Assembly (NCBI GenBank): GCA_014904985.1
Contig: MU129125.1
Location: 3,810 to 15,807, forward strand
DNA length: 11,998 nt
Reading direction: 5' to 3'
DNA from: Hydnum rufescens UP504
Lineage: Eukaryota; Basidiomycota; Agaricomycetes; Cantharellales; Hydnaceae
The number at the start of each line of letters is the position of its first letter. The first letter of the stretch is position 1. The position numbers and the translations under genes were made by a program. The notes beneath the pieces are model-generated. The model made no database searches. It had not been told where the DNA came from and saw only the letters and a list, made by a program, of their open reading frames with translations. Below are positions 1 through 6,599 of this stretch, in pieces.

Positions 1-300
1 CGTTCTCATGTGTCGTGTCCTCGTGTGTCGCATTCTCGTGTGTCGCGTTCTCATGTGTCGTGTCCTCGTGTGTCGCATTCTCGTGTGTCGCGTTCTCATG
101 TGTTGTGTCCTCGTGTGTCGCATTCTCGTGTGTCGCGTTCTCATGTGTTGTGTCCTCGTGTGTCGCGTTCTCATGTGTCGCGTTCTCATGTGTCGTGTCC
201 TCGTGTGTTGCGTTCTCGTGTGTTGCGTTCTCGTGTGTCGTGTCCTCGTGTGTTGCGTTCTCGTGTGCCGCGTTCTCATGTGCTGCGTTCTTTTTTCTCG
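1..300. repeat. 15-bp minisatellite with 45-bp higher-order unit
   Basis: About 20 head-to-tail copies of a 15-bp unit, typified by CGTTCTCATGTGTCG. Three unit variants (starting CGT, TGT and CAT) recur in that order at 1-45, 46-90 and 91-135, giving a 45-bp higher-order repeat that breaks down after about 150. The last copy (286-300) is degenerate, so the array decays into 301-330. Because 15 is a multiple of 3 and the unit lacks stops, all three plus-strand frames stay open, so the apparent Cys/Val/Arg-rich proteins are composition artefacts. Read on the minus strand the unit is ACACGAGAACGC-like and AC-rich, resembling the segments between hairpin modules to the right. The array runs off the left edge of the window. 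Confidence 0.95.
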
Positions 301-361
301 CATTTCTGTTTGGGCCAGTGTCGTTTGATGAGGCCCCACCGTGCCTTGACCAGGTTGTGAT

Positions 362-523
362 CTAGAATAATAAAAGACAATAAAAGATATGTTAGTAAAA
401 AAATCTAAAGGAGCACAAAAAGAGCAGCAGCAGCTGCTCTTTTTGCGCTATTGTAGCTACTACAATAAAAAAAGAAACTCAGCTTATATGACCACACACC
501 CACAGCAGCAGGTGTGTGGTCAT
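362..523 (-). repeat. hairpin module 0 (leftward copy, donor lost)
   Basis: On the minus strand the exon-side palindrome is 488-523 (13-bp arms ATGACCACACACC). It is followed by a donor-like site where GTGAGT of the mirror copy reads CTGAGT (482-477), so the GT is missing. The intron hairpin is 416-445 with arms CAAAAAGAGCAGC. A TTACTAACATA branch-like motif precedes CTAG, whose G is at 362. This is the mirror of module 1 across the giant palindrome. Confidence 0.85.
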
Positions 524-1316
524 CTGCTTCCCTTTTCGGGCGGTTGCCCTGCTTCCTTTTCTGGGCAGTTGTGGTGGGTGGTTGTTGTGGTTGTGAAGAG
601 AACGCAACTCAATGCCGGCAAATGCCGGCACTCAAAAAGTGCCCAAGTCTTGTGGCCACAAGCACAATATAAATTAATAGCAAGCACCTAGACATGTTCT
701 AAATACTAAATAATAAATATTTATCCAAAAATGCAAAAGAAGATCACGATAATAAGTTAGGGCTCAATAAGGCACAATAGGCCTATATTATAAAGTGGAT
801 TGGGCCACTTCTATAGGTCAGAAGTGGCCCAAATTTAAATATATTGTGGGTATATGTTCCCCCTACATGGGCGACTAATTATACCGGGTGTTCCTTCCAT
901 TTTTCAATTTTTCATGCCTTCAATTCCCTATTTAGAGAATTGAAGGTGTGAAAAATTGAAAAATGGAAGGAACACCCTGTATAATTAGTCGCCCACATAG
1001 GGGGAACATATACCCACAATATATTTAAATTTGGGCCACTTCTGACCTATAGAAGTGGCCCAATCCACTTTATAATATAGGCCTATTGTGCCTTATTGAG
1101 CCCTAACTTATTATCGTTATCTTCTTTCACATTTTTGGATAAATATTTATTATTTAGTATTTAGAACATGTCTAGGTGCTTGCTATTAATTTATATTGTG
1201 CTCATGGCCACAGGACTTGGGTGCTTTTTGAGTGCTGGCATTTGCCGGCGTTGAGTTGTGCTCTCCGCAACTGCGCAGCCACACACCGAACAGACAACCG
1301 AGAGAGGCAAGCCAAC

Positions 1317-1466
1317 GACCACACACCTGCAGCAGCGGGTGTGTGGTCATGTAAGGTGAGTTTTTTTTTATTGAAGCAGATATGCTGGCACAAAAAGAGC
1401 AGCAAAAGCTGCTCTTTTTGCATGGCTTGGAATATCATTACTAATGTTATTCTTTTATTATTTTAG
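1317..1466 (+). repeat. hairpin module 1 (first rightward copy)
   Basis: Exon-side palindrome 1317-1348 with GACCACACACC arms; tail CATGTAAG; donor GTGAGT at 1356; intron hairpin 1391-1420 with 13-bp arms and an AAAA loop; branch-like TTACTAATG; acceptor TTTTAG ending at 1466. The intron-like span is 111 nt. The following segment (1467-1618) can be read in one frame apart from two TGA codons, giving repeated PN-containing peptides, but that frame does not continue consistently. Confidence 0.87.
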
Positions 1467-1618
1467 ATCATGGCCTGGTGGCTCGAAAGAAAACCGGCCA
1501 ACGATGAGGGCCGAATGGTCAGGGTCCAAACGACAATGTGCCAACTGAATACGCAACAAACAAAAAGGCGCCAAATGACACCATGACAAGTGAGAACACG
1601 CCCACCGAGTGACCATGT

Positions 1619-1761
1619 GAACCACACACCCACTGCGGCAGGTGTGTGGTTCTATGTAAGGTAAGTCCATCGTGCACCTCTAATAGCCCAAAAAGAGCAG
1701 CCAATGCTGCTCTTTTTGGGCTGGTTTTAATTTTTAACTAATATATCATCTCTTATTCTAG
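1619..1761 (+). repeat. hairpin module 2
   Basis: Exon-side palindrome 1619-1652; donor GTAAGT at 1661; intron hairpin 1685-1722, whose outer stem is AGCCC/GGGCT and whose loop is CAAT; branch-like TAACTAAT; acceptor TTCTAG ending at 1761. The intron-like span is 101 nt. The next segment (1762-1880) is AC-rich and open in two frames, which its low T content explains. Confidence 0.87.
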
Positions 1762-1880
1762 ACCATCGCCTCAACCACAAGAAACCCCCGCCAAACGAAC
1801 CCCCTCAAAACAACAACCTGCACGCCACCCCCGAATCATCACCCACCAAAACTGTGCCAGAAGACCATGAGAGCCACAAG

Positions 1881-2026
1881 AACCATGCACCTGCCAAAGG
1901 GGTGCATTGGTTTTCAAGGTAAGTACTTACCATCACACAAAAGGAGCAGCCTAGGCTGCTCCTTTTGCATGGCTTTTCTTTTTTATTTATTTTGGCTCTT
2001 GACTAACGTTTGATTTATTATCGTAG
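1881..2026 (+). repeat. hairpin module 3 (covarying variant of both stems)
   Basis: The exon-side stem is AACCATGCACC (1881-1891) paired with GGTGCATTGGTT (1901-1912, one bulge): the usual CACACA core has changed on both arms. Donor GTAAGT at 1919. The intron hairpin is a perfect 30-bp palindrome (1938-1967) in which an A:T pair has become G:C and a further G:C-type closing pair is present relative to other copies. Branch GACTAAC at 2001; acceptor CGTAG ending at 2026. The intron-like span is 108 nt. Confidence 0.86.
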
Positions 2027-2083
2027 GTTGTCCATCTGTACCCACAACCCGCACAAACCGTGAATCGAAAACCCCGACCCACC

Positions 2084-2758
2084 TATGGATGCTGTGGTTC
2101 AGGTTTAAACCTGTGGAACCTGAGTTTAAACCTGAACCTGACCCAGGTCAGGTTCCATTGGGGTCAGGTTTCATTTCATTTTCTTCAGGTCAGGTTCAGG
2201 TTTTGCCCTTGCCCTGAATCCAAAAACCGGTCTGAAACCAGGTTTAAACCTGAACCTGAAAGGTAGGGTGTAGGTTCCATTCCATGTAAATTGACCACTA
2301 TTCTGCCACCAAATCTGGCAATTTACACATGTGACTATAGTTCTGGAGTCAGAAGTCACATGACTTGGCCATCAAATGAGGTAATTGGTGCAGGTCACAA
2401 GTCACATGACAGAATGTAGTGTCTAAATACCATCTCCAGAAGATGTGTGAGCAGTAAATTGAAGTGAAAGGGGGCTAGGAAGGAGATGTGGATGTAAAGC
2501 AGGATGTAAAGGGAGTGGCAGAGGCAGAGACTTGAGCACAGGGTGTAGATATTCTGTAGTACCCCCTGAAAATGTTGGCTTCCCTCATACCTCAGGTTTC
2601 AGGTTTAAACCAGGTTTAAACCAGAACCTGACCTGAATGAGACCAAACCTCAGGTCAGGTTCAGGTTTTGCCCTCATGGGTGATTTTGGAACCTGGTCAG
2701 GTTTAGGTTTTGCCCAAATTGGGCAAAACCTGACCAAAACCTGACCATGGCAACCATA
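2084..2758. mobile_element. non-autonomous hAT-like element, 675 bp
   Basis: The left end reads TATGGATGCTGTGGTTCAGG and the reverse complement of the right end reads TATGGTTGCCATGGTCAGG, giving imperfect terminal inverted repeats. The flanks are GACCCACC (2076-2083) and GACCCGCC (2759-2766), an 8-bp target duplication with one mismatch. Both subterminal zones (2097-2265 and 2590-2757) are packed with CAGGTT/AACCTG motifs, including five copies of the palindromic core GTTTAAAC; the middle (2280-2580) is unrelated single-copy-looking DNA. Eight-bp duplications with short TIRs and repeated subterminal motifs are typical of hAT elements; the TIR start (TATGG) fits the loose hAT consensus only partly. 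There is no transposase, so it would need one in trans. It lies in the AC-rich segment between modules 3 and 4. One caution is that GACCCGCC resembles a motif recurring in these segments. Confidence 0.68.
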
Positions 2759-2822
2759 GACCCGCCAGACAAAACCTGGGAACAGGGATGCACAACGCAA
2801 GACACCAGAAACGCCAGACAGA

Positions 2823-2945
2823 ACCACACACCCACTTCAGCGGGTGTGTGGTAATACTAGGTATCTCTAATCCCACCGGTGCCAAAAGAGCAGCAGAAGC
2901 TGCTCTTTTGGCACCTCTGTTTTTCTCTTTTTTACTGGAAACAAG
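2823..2945 (+). repeat. hairpin module 4 (degenerate 3' end)
   Basis: Exon-side palindrome 2823-2852; donor-like GTATCT at 2861; intron hairpin 2878-2915, one of the longest at 17 bp per arm, with outer stem GGTGCC/GGCACC and loop AGAA. The usual ACTAAC...TAG end is replaced by TTACTGGAAACAAG (2932-2945), so branch point and acceptor look lost or displaced. Only about 34 nt separate it from the next exon-side hairpin. Confidence 0.8.
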
Positions 2946-2978
2946 GCATATACCACGCACCGAGAATGCCCCAAATGA

Positions 2979-3119
2979 ACCACACACCTGCTGCAGCAGG
3001 TGTGTGGTAATATATAAGGTAAGTAAATGTAGTGTATGCAACTGTGCAAAAAGAGCAGCAAATGCTGCTCTTTTTGCGCTGGTTATGATCTCTTACTAAC
3101 ATATTATCGATTTTTCTAG
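2979..3119 (+). repeat. hairpin module 5
   Basis: The exon-side palindrome 2979-3008 is perfect over 30 bp, centred on CTGCAG. Tail AATATATAAG; donor GTAAGT at 3019; intron hairpin 3046-3077 (arms GCAAAAAGAGCAGC, loop AAAT); branch CTTACTAAC; acceptor TTCTAG ending at 3119. The intron-like span is 101 nt. All splice signals look intact. Confidence 0.87.
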
Positions 3120-3269
3120 GACATCGCCTGAACCGGAACCCACCAAATGAACGCACGCCAAATGAACCCCCCCCTCCCAAACAACCAACCACTGAATGAA
3201 GGCCCACCGAACGCAACCTGCCAAACAAGACCCGCCAAGCGAAGACCCGCCAAACGAATAACCACATAA

Positions 3270-3410
3270 ACCACACACCCACCAAAGCGGGTGTGTGGTA
3301 ATACAAGGTATGTTTTTATTACTGTAAATACAGTGGCGCAAAAAGAGCAGCAAAAGCTGCTCTTTTTGCACTGCTTTGAATCATTGATACTAACATATCT
3401 ATTATTTTAA
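3270..3410 (+). repeat. hairpin module 6 (acceptor AG lost)
   Basis: Exon-side palindrome 3270-3299 (11-bp arms); donor GTATGT at 3308; intron hairpin 3338-3369 (arms GCAAAAAGAGCAGC, loop AAAA); branch ATACTAAC. Where neighbours have TTTTAG/ACATCG this copy has TTTTAAACATG, a G to A change at 3410 that removes the acceptor. The preceding segment (3120-3269) has the densest set of CCGCCAAACGAA-like motifs. Confidence 0.85.
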
Positions 3411-3516
3411 ACATGCCCGCCAAACCAGAGGCTGAAACCCGACACACCAAGAACACCCCCCAGACGAAACCCAGTAATGGGAACACATGGCATGAGGCTG
3501 CAGGGGCCCTGAACAA

Positions 3517-3653
3517 ACCACGCACCCGCTTCAGCGGGTGTGTGGCAATATTGGGTGAGTTTTTGAGTACAGTATGGTGCCAAAAGAGCAGCATCAGCTG
3601 CTCTTTTGGCATTGTCTTCGGTTTTTTTTCTTTACTAATGTCTTATTATCTAG
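3517..3653 (+). repeat. hairpin module 7
   Basis: Exon-side palindrome 3518-3545 (CCACGCACCCGCT arm, with one G:T-type difference in the stem and loop pair TC); donor GTGAGT at 3555; intron hairpin 3578-3611 (TGCC/GGCA outer stem, loop ATCA); branch TTTACTAATG; acceptor ATCTAG ending at 3653. The intron-like span is 99 nt, the shortest of the set. Confidence 0.86.
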
Positions 3654-3756
3654 GTACCTCCACTGCGCAATACCCCACCTGATGAGGTTCGAGACGAATA
3701 TGAATGTGCGCAGCTGCCCAGACCCCGGATCTGCACGACACCGAACTAAAATATGG

Positions 3757-3905
3757 TACCACACACCCACTGCAGTGGGTGTGTGGTAATACCTGGTAAG
3801 TTATCAATTACAGGACGTATGATGGTGCCAAAAAGAGCAGCAGAAGCTGCTCTTTTGGCGCTGCCTCTTTTGTTTTTTTTATTAACATATTATTTACTGA
3901 TCTAG
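3757..3905 (+). repeat. hairpin module 8
   Basis: The exon-side palindrome 3757-3788 is perfect over 32 bp, centred on CTGCAG. Tail ATACCTG; donor GTAAGT at 3796; intron hairpin 3827-3859 (five A against four T, so one bulge; loop AGAA); branch-like TATTAACATA; acceptor ATCTAG ending at 3905. It shares AATTACAGGACGTA after the donor with module 9, so these two are the closest pair. Confidence 0.87.
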
Positions 3906-4030
3906 GTGCCTTCTCCCTCCCTGTGTGAAAAACCCCCACACGAAATACGGAGGCATAGCCCCTGACAACTGTGCCTGAGGGCCCAGCCCTCAAACACCCG
4001 CAACTGATGCGACCCTGGGCAAAGCACCTG

Positions 4031-4139
4031 GTAAGTTCTTAATTACAGGACGTACAAGGGGCCAAAAGAGCAGCTTCTGCTGCTCTTTTGGCCCCCCTTG
4101 TTTTCTTTTTTACTAATGTATTGTTATTTGTTGTTCTAG
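4031..4139 (+). repeat. hairpin module 9 (no exon-side hairpin, array end)
   Basis: The donor GTAAGT at 4031 follows AAAGCACCTG, but the CACACACC palindrome seen in all other modules is absent from 3906-4030. Intron hairpin 4058-4095 has 17-bp arms, outer stem GGGG/CCCC and loop TTCT. Branch TTTACTAATG; acceptor TTCTAG ending at 4139. A final AC/G-richer segment (4140-4229) has no further donor and ends at a microsatellite. Confidence 0.84.
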
Positions 4140-4228
4140 GTCCCCTCCAGAAAATCATGCCAGAGACGGGCTGGGCAGCAGTCTGATTCCCAATTGGGAG
4201 TGAGGTGCATGATAAGGGGAGGATATGT

Positions 4229-4232
<4 letters not shown>

Positions 4233-4268
<36 letters not shown>
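4233..4268. repeat. (TAA)n microsatellite
   Basis: About ten TAA units followed by two AAAT-like units. It marks the right limit of the hairpin-module array. Confidence 0.95.
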
Positions 4269-4389
4269 CATTATAAACAAAACACACCACCCCAGAGGGG
4301 TATGTAAGAATAATACTACAGTGGTGCAGGAGAGAGCCCTGGTTGAGATCTATAAGTTGGAGCTTGGTTTGATGTGTGAGGTCCCACAC

Positions 4390-4454
4390 AGGGGCCCCTG
4401 GGGGCCCCTGCCTGAATCACGGAAATCAGGTTAGCCGGCCCCAGGGGCCCCTGC
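4390..4454. repeat. GC-rich palindrome cluster
   Basis: Three copies of a self-complementary AGGGGCCCCT core (about 4390-4399, 4400-4409 and 4443-4452), with TGCCTGA/TCAGG inverted between them, make an imperfect hairpin of about 65 bp. It is the only strongly GC-rich block nearby. Its role is unknown; the flanks 4269-4389 and 4455-4514 show nothing I recognise. Confidence 0.6.
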
Positions 4455-4514
4455 TATCAAAACCTCTAGTTAGACTATATACATGCAAGGCTTGTAATAT
4501 CTAACTAGATATAC

Positions 4515-4616
4515 ATTTGTGGCTGACTGAGTTGGGTCAGTCATACTGTTTTGTGGCGGACTGGACCCCCCTTTTCTCTTTCTCGAGCCACTGGTATTTG
4601 GGTCATGGGTTGACAT
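4515..4616 (-). pseudogene. isolated N-terminal exon, basic/Ser-rich
   Basis: On the minus strand an ATG at 4616 opens 34 codons beginning MSTHDPNTSGSRKRKGG, with a possible nuclear-localisation cluster (SRKRK), and ending at AAT followed by a donor-like GTATAT at 4514. Composition (polar, Ser/Pro/Asn) is that of a disordered N terminus. I find no convincing continuation: about 60 nt downstream the sequence enters the GGGGCCCC cluster and then the hairpin array. It may be a truncated transposon or host gene whose rest was lost, or a chance reading. I do not recognise a family. Confidence 0.35.
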
Positions 4617-4866
4617 ATTCTCACTAAGAGAAGATTGTGAGGTGAATTTCACTGAGGGCTGCGTAGAGCAGAGATATGCACAGGATAAAACAGTTGTGGA
4701 GATAATAGTTAACACTGTTACACCTCACTCGACCTGGGGCACACAGACCAACAGAATGCAAGCCCACAGATGAGCACAATGAGCTGTGAGTGTCAACAAA
4801 GTGTGCTGATGGGATGCACCAATGGGATATGCTACCAGAGAGCAATAAGGTGATATCCAATAGCAC

Positions 4867-4943
4867 CTCCTGCTGACAGAAAGCCATGACACGAAGTGTA
4901 GCCTGACCTCTAGCTTGAAGTTGCAATGGAGTGAATGCCAAAA
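4867..4943. repeat. dispersed 75-bp repeat, copy A
   Basis: This stretch shares long runs with 11189-11276 in the same orientation, including TCCTGCTGACAG, AAGCCA.GACAC.AAGTGTAGCC and CTTG.AGT. Both copies encode VSWL.VSR-like peptides on the minus strand, which simply reflects shared DNA. A shorter echo, TCCTGCTGACAGATGGAGC, occurs at 4992. The surrounding region (4617-4866 and 4944-5126) shows no other gene; it lies just beyond the 3' end of the minus-strand protease gene. Confidence 0.75.
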
Positions 4944-5126
4944 CACGATGGAAGAACTGTGGGACCCGGAAAGTGATAGGATGAGATTATGAGTCCTGCT
5001 GACAGATGGAGCTGTTCAACTCCTCGGATTCTGCCGATGAGGGGTACCACACAAGTAATAATAACATTGTTGCAGAGAACAAACGATGTAGGAACAAGCA
5101 ACGTAGATAAAAAAAAAACCCATATG

Positions 5127-6256
5127 TCAAGGCAGCTCAATGACCAGATGCCATTTCATATTGGATTTAATCCCAAAAGTCTCCGAGACTCCAAACTCTT
5201 CAGTGTACCCAAACCAATCCAAAAACCTGACCAGCTCATTGCAAAGAACCACATGTGAGGGAGAGAGTCTGGTCTTAAATGTTGCAGGCTTTCTTGACCA
5301 GAAGGCACGAAGCAGCATCATAAACTGTCAAATCCCGAGACTGATAGAGTCAGGGCCTTCATTCTGCTCTTGGAGGGTAATACGCATCTCAAAATCGTCG
5401 GTGGTGAAGGAACATGCGGCCATTTTGTGTACATTACCAGGCGATAGTTGGGGGGAAGAGGGTGGAGGTCATGCTCAAGAAATTGGGGCCCCATCTGTGC
5501 TGAGTTGATGTGAATACTGGGTGCAACGGTAAGTAAGGCATCCCGTTCCTCCAGTGACCGTGCTCGATCATACACCACAGAGGCATAATGCAAGTCCATA
5601 GCCTTGCACCCAATTCCAGCATAATCAACATTGGGGAGTGTGATAAACTCAACACCTAGATAATTTCGCACCTTGGCTATCGCACGAATATTCTCCAAGG
5701 CACTTTGTGCCCATATCTGGTCCTTAAAATAGATGAACATCTTGTACACAATACGTCCTTGACTCTTTGACTGTTTTTTGTTGGCACGAGAGCGACTTGT
5801 TGCCAATGCACCCATCGGATGGAATTCTTCCAAGGCCTCCCGCTCATATAGGCGAGCATTCTGTCCTTCAGCTTCATCAACCTGCCATTTGTTGATGGCA
5901 ACAACATACCACGTCCCCAAAGCAGGGATGGAAGCCATGGCAGCAGGGGAAACAGCAGGAAAGGCAACAGGAGCAGGAGGGATAACCGAAGAGGGGGGGG
6001 CAATTGCAGCAGGGGGGGCAACTGCAGTGATGGGGGCAATGGGTGTGGGAGGGGCGACGGACGCAGGAGGGGTAACCCGACAGGGGGAGGCAACTGCAGC
6101 AGTGAGGGCAGCTACACCAGGTGGGGCAACTGGAGCAGGTGGGGCAACTGGAGCAGGAGGGGTGACAGGAACAAGGGGGATGACAGGAGCAGGAGGGACG
6201 ACAAGAGTGGGAGGGACGACGGGAGTGGGAGGGATGATGGGAGTGGGAGGAACAAT
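5127..6256 (-). CDS. C-terminal region after the Pro-rich repeat, unrecognised
   Basis: The minus-strand frame runs from PPTPIIPPTPVV through a Pro/Ala-rich linker into a folded-looking region: GTWYVVAINKWQVDEAEGQN, then ALEEFHPMGALATSRSRANKK, IVYKMFIYFKDQIWAQSALE, YLGVEFITLPNVDYAGIGCK and LPPNYRL. Intron 5437-5388 (GTAATG...TTGAG) joins NYRL to MRITLQEQNEGPDSISLGI in frame. A TGA at 5328-5330 follows, then the same frame continues with QFMMLLRAFWSRKPATFK to FLDWFGYTEEFGVSETFG and a stop at 5127-5129. The continuation past the TGA without a frame change suggests a point nonsense mutation. I recognise no family; it could be the C terminus of the protease protein or a separate gene whose start is hidden by the repeat. 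Confidence 0.55.
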
Positions 6257-6540
6257 GGAGTGGGAGGAACAATGGGAGTGGGAGGAACAATGGGAGTGGG
6301 AGGAACAATGGGAGTGGGAGGAACAATGGGAGTGGGAGGAACAATGGGTGAGGGAGAAACAATGGGTGAGGGAGGAACAATGGGTGAGGGAGGAACGACG
6401 GGTGAGGGGGGAAACAATGGGTGAGGGAGGAACAATGGGTGAGGGAGGAATGACGGGAGCAAGAGGGCGACAGGAGCAAGAGGGATGATGGGAGCAGGAG
6501 CGGGAGTGGGAGGGACAGCAGGAGCACAAGGGACAGTGGG
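6140..6540. repeat. 18-bp Pro-rich coding minisatellite
   Basis: Tandem copies of an 18-bp unit; on the plus strand it reads GGAGGAACAATGGGAGTG or near variants, and on the minus strand it encodes PPTPIV, PPSPIV or PPAPV hexamers downstream of the protease domain. Units are almost identical at 6245-6350 and more varied outside. Three length changes shift the frame: near 6258 (one G short), 6401-6414 (extra bases in a G run) and 6466-6468 (one base short). The Pro-rich reading therefore switches frame three times although all frames remain open. The plus-strand Gly/Glu/Trp-rich reading is an antisense shadow. Confidence 0.85.
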
Positions 6541-6599
6541 AGCAGGAAGGGTGACAATAGGAAGCAGAGGCAGACTATCAACTGAGATGGAGCTGAACT

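Larger units (their letters stand above)
340..1490. repeat. giant palindrome (long inverted repeat), centre 931/932
   Basis: Positions 601-926 and 937-1262 are reverse complements that align without any gap: paired coordinates sum to 1863 at every place checked (for example 871 with 992, 841 with 1022, 721 with 1142). Only scattered substitutions are seen. The 10-nt centre (927-936) is itself partly self-complementary. Outside this core, homology continues with indels to about 340 on the left and 1490 on the right, covering the first hairpin module on each side. Nested inside each arm is a 13-bp stem, TTGGGCCACTTCT paired with its complement (800-832 and 1031-1063). I see no transposase gene and no terminal target duplication, so a simple transposon is not supported. 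It could be a fold-back element, a palindromic duplication homogenised by gene conversion, or a bidirectional control region for the array. Confidence 0.93.
362..4139. repeat. array of two-hairpin exon/intron-like modules
   Basis: Ten diverged copies of one module: one on the minus strand left of the giant palindrome and nine on the plus strand to its right. Plus-strand donors lie at 1356, 1661, 1919, 2861, 3019, 3308, 3555, 3796 and 4031. Each module has an exon-side palindrome, an 8-12 nt tail, a GTRDG(T)-type donor, a second palindrome 25-35 nt downstream, a T-rich tract with a CTAAC/CTAAT branch-like motif, and TAG. Intron-like parts are 99-121 nt, about twice the 47-61 nt of introns in the neighbouring genes. 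Segments between modules start alike (ACATCGCCTGAACC-like) and carry a recurrent CCGCCAAACGAACC-like motif, so the whole exon plus intron seems to have been tandemly duplicated. No segment keeps one frame through successive junctions, so I favour a non-coding spliced RNA or a non-transcribed repeat over a protein gene. Confidence 0.88.

Noticed and set aside
8..365. Three overlapping ~110-residue open frames on the plus strand
   Set aside because: All three frames are open only because the 15-bp unit lacks stops; the products are simple Cys/Val/Arg or Ser/Arg repeats.
2327..2410. Repeated GTCACATGAC motifs as bHLH (Cbf1-like) operator sites
   Set aside because: Two copies of AAGTCACATGAC lie inside the element, but the CpG core of a true site is absent and no adjacent gene would use them.
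2060..2827. Short frames reading KPEPDL and QVRFRF repeats
   Set aside because: They are translations of CAGGTT/AACCTG subterminal repeats of the hAT-like element, present on both strands.
4058..4095. Intron hairpins followed by T runs as bacterial-type terminators
   Set aside because: The T-rich sequence belongs to the stem and to the intron 3' tract with branch point and acceptor; the context is a fungal nuclear genome.
362..4139. Regularly spaced ~30-bp palindromes suggest a CRISPR array
   Set aside because: Spacing is irregular (160-940 bp), repeats alternate between two different hairpins, copies diverge in sequence, they lie on splice-like junctions, and no cas gene is present in an evidently eukaryotic sequence.
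1356..4139. Hairpin followed by CTAG as Helitron 3' ends
   Set aside because: CTAG fits CTRR, but the hairpin lies about 35-45 nt upstream rather than 10-12, a branch-point motif intervenes, and no paired TC 5' ends or A/T target sites are evident.
4269..4866. Possible LTR or solo-LTR
   Set aside because: A TGTTACACC-like start occurs near 4708, but I find no matching CA end, target duplication, primer-binding site, polypurine tract or reverse transcriptase.
5778..6488. 236-codon Gly/Glu/Trp-rich frame on the plus strand
   Set aside because: It is the antisense of the Pro-rich minisatellite and of well-supported minus-strand coding sequence.
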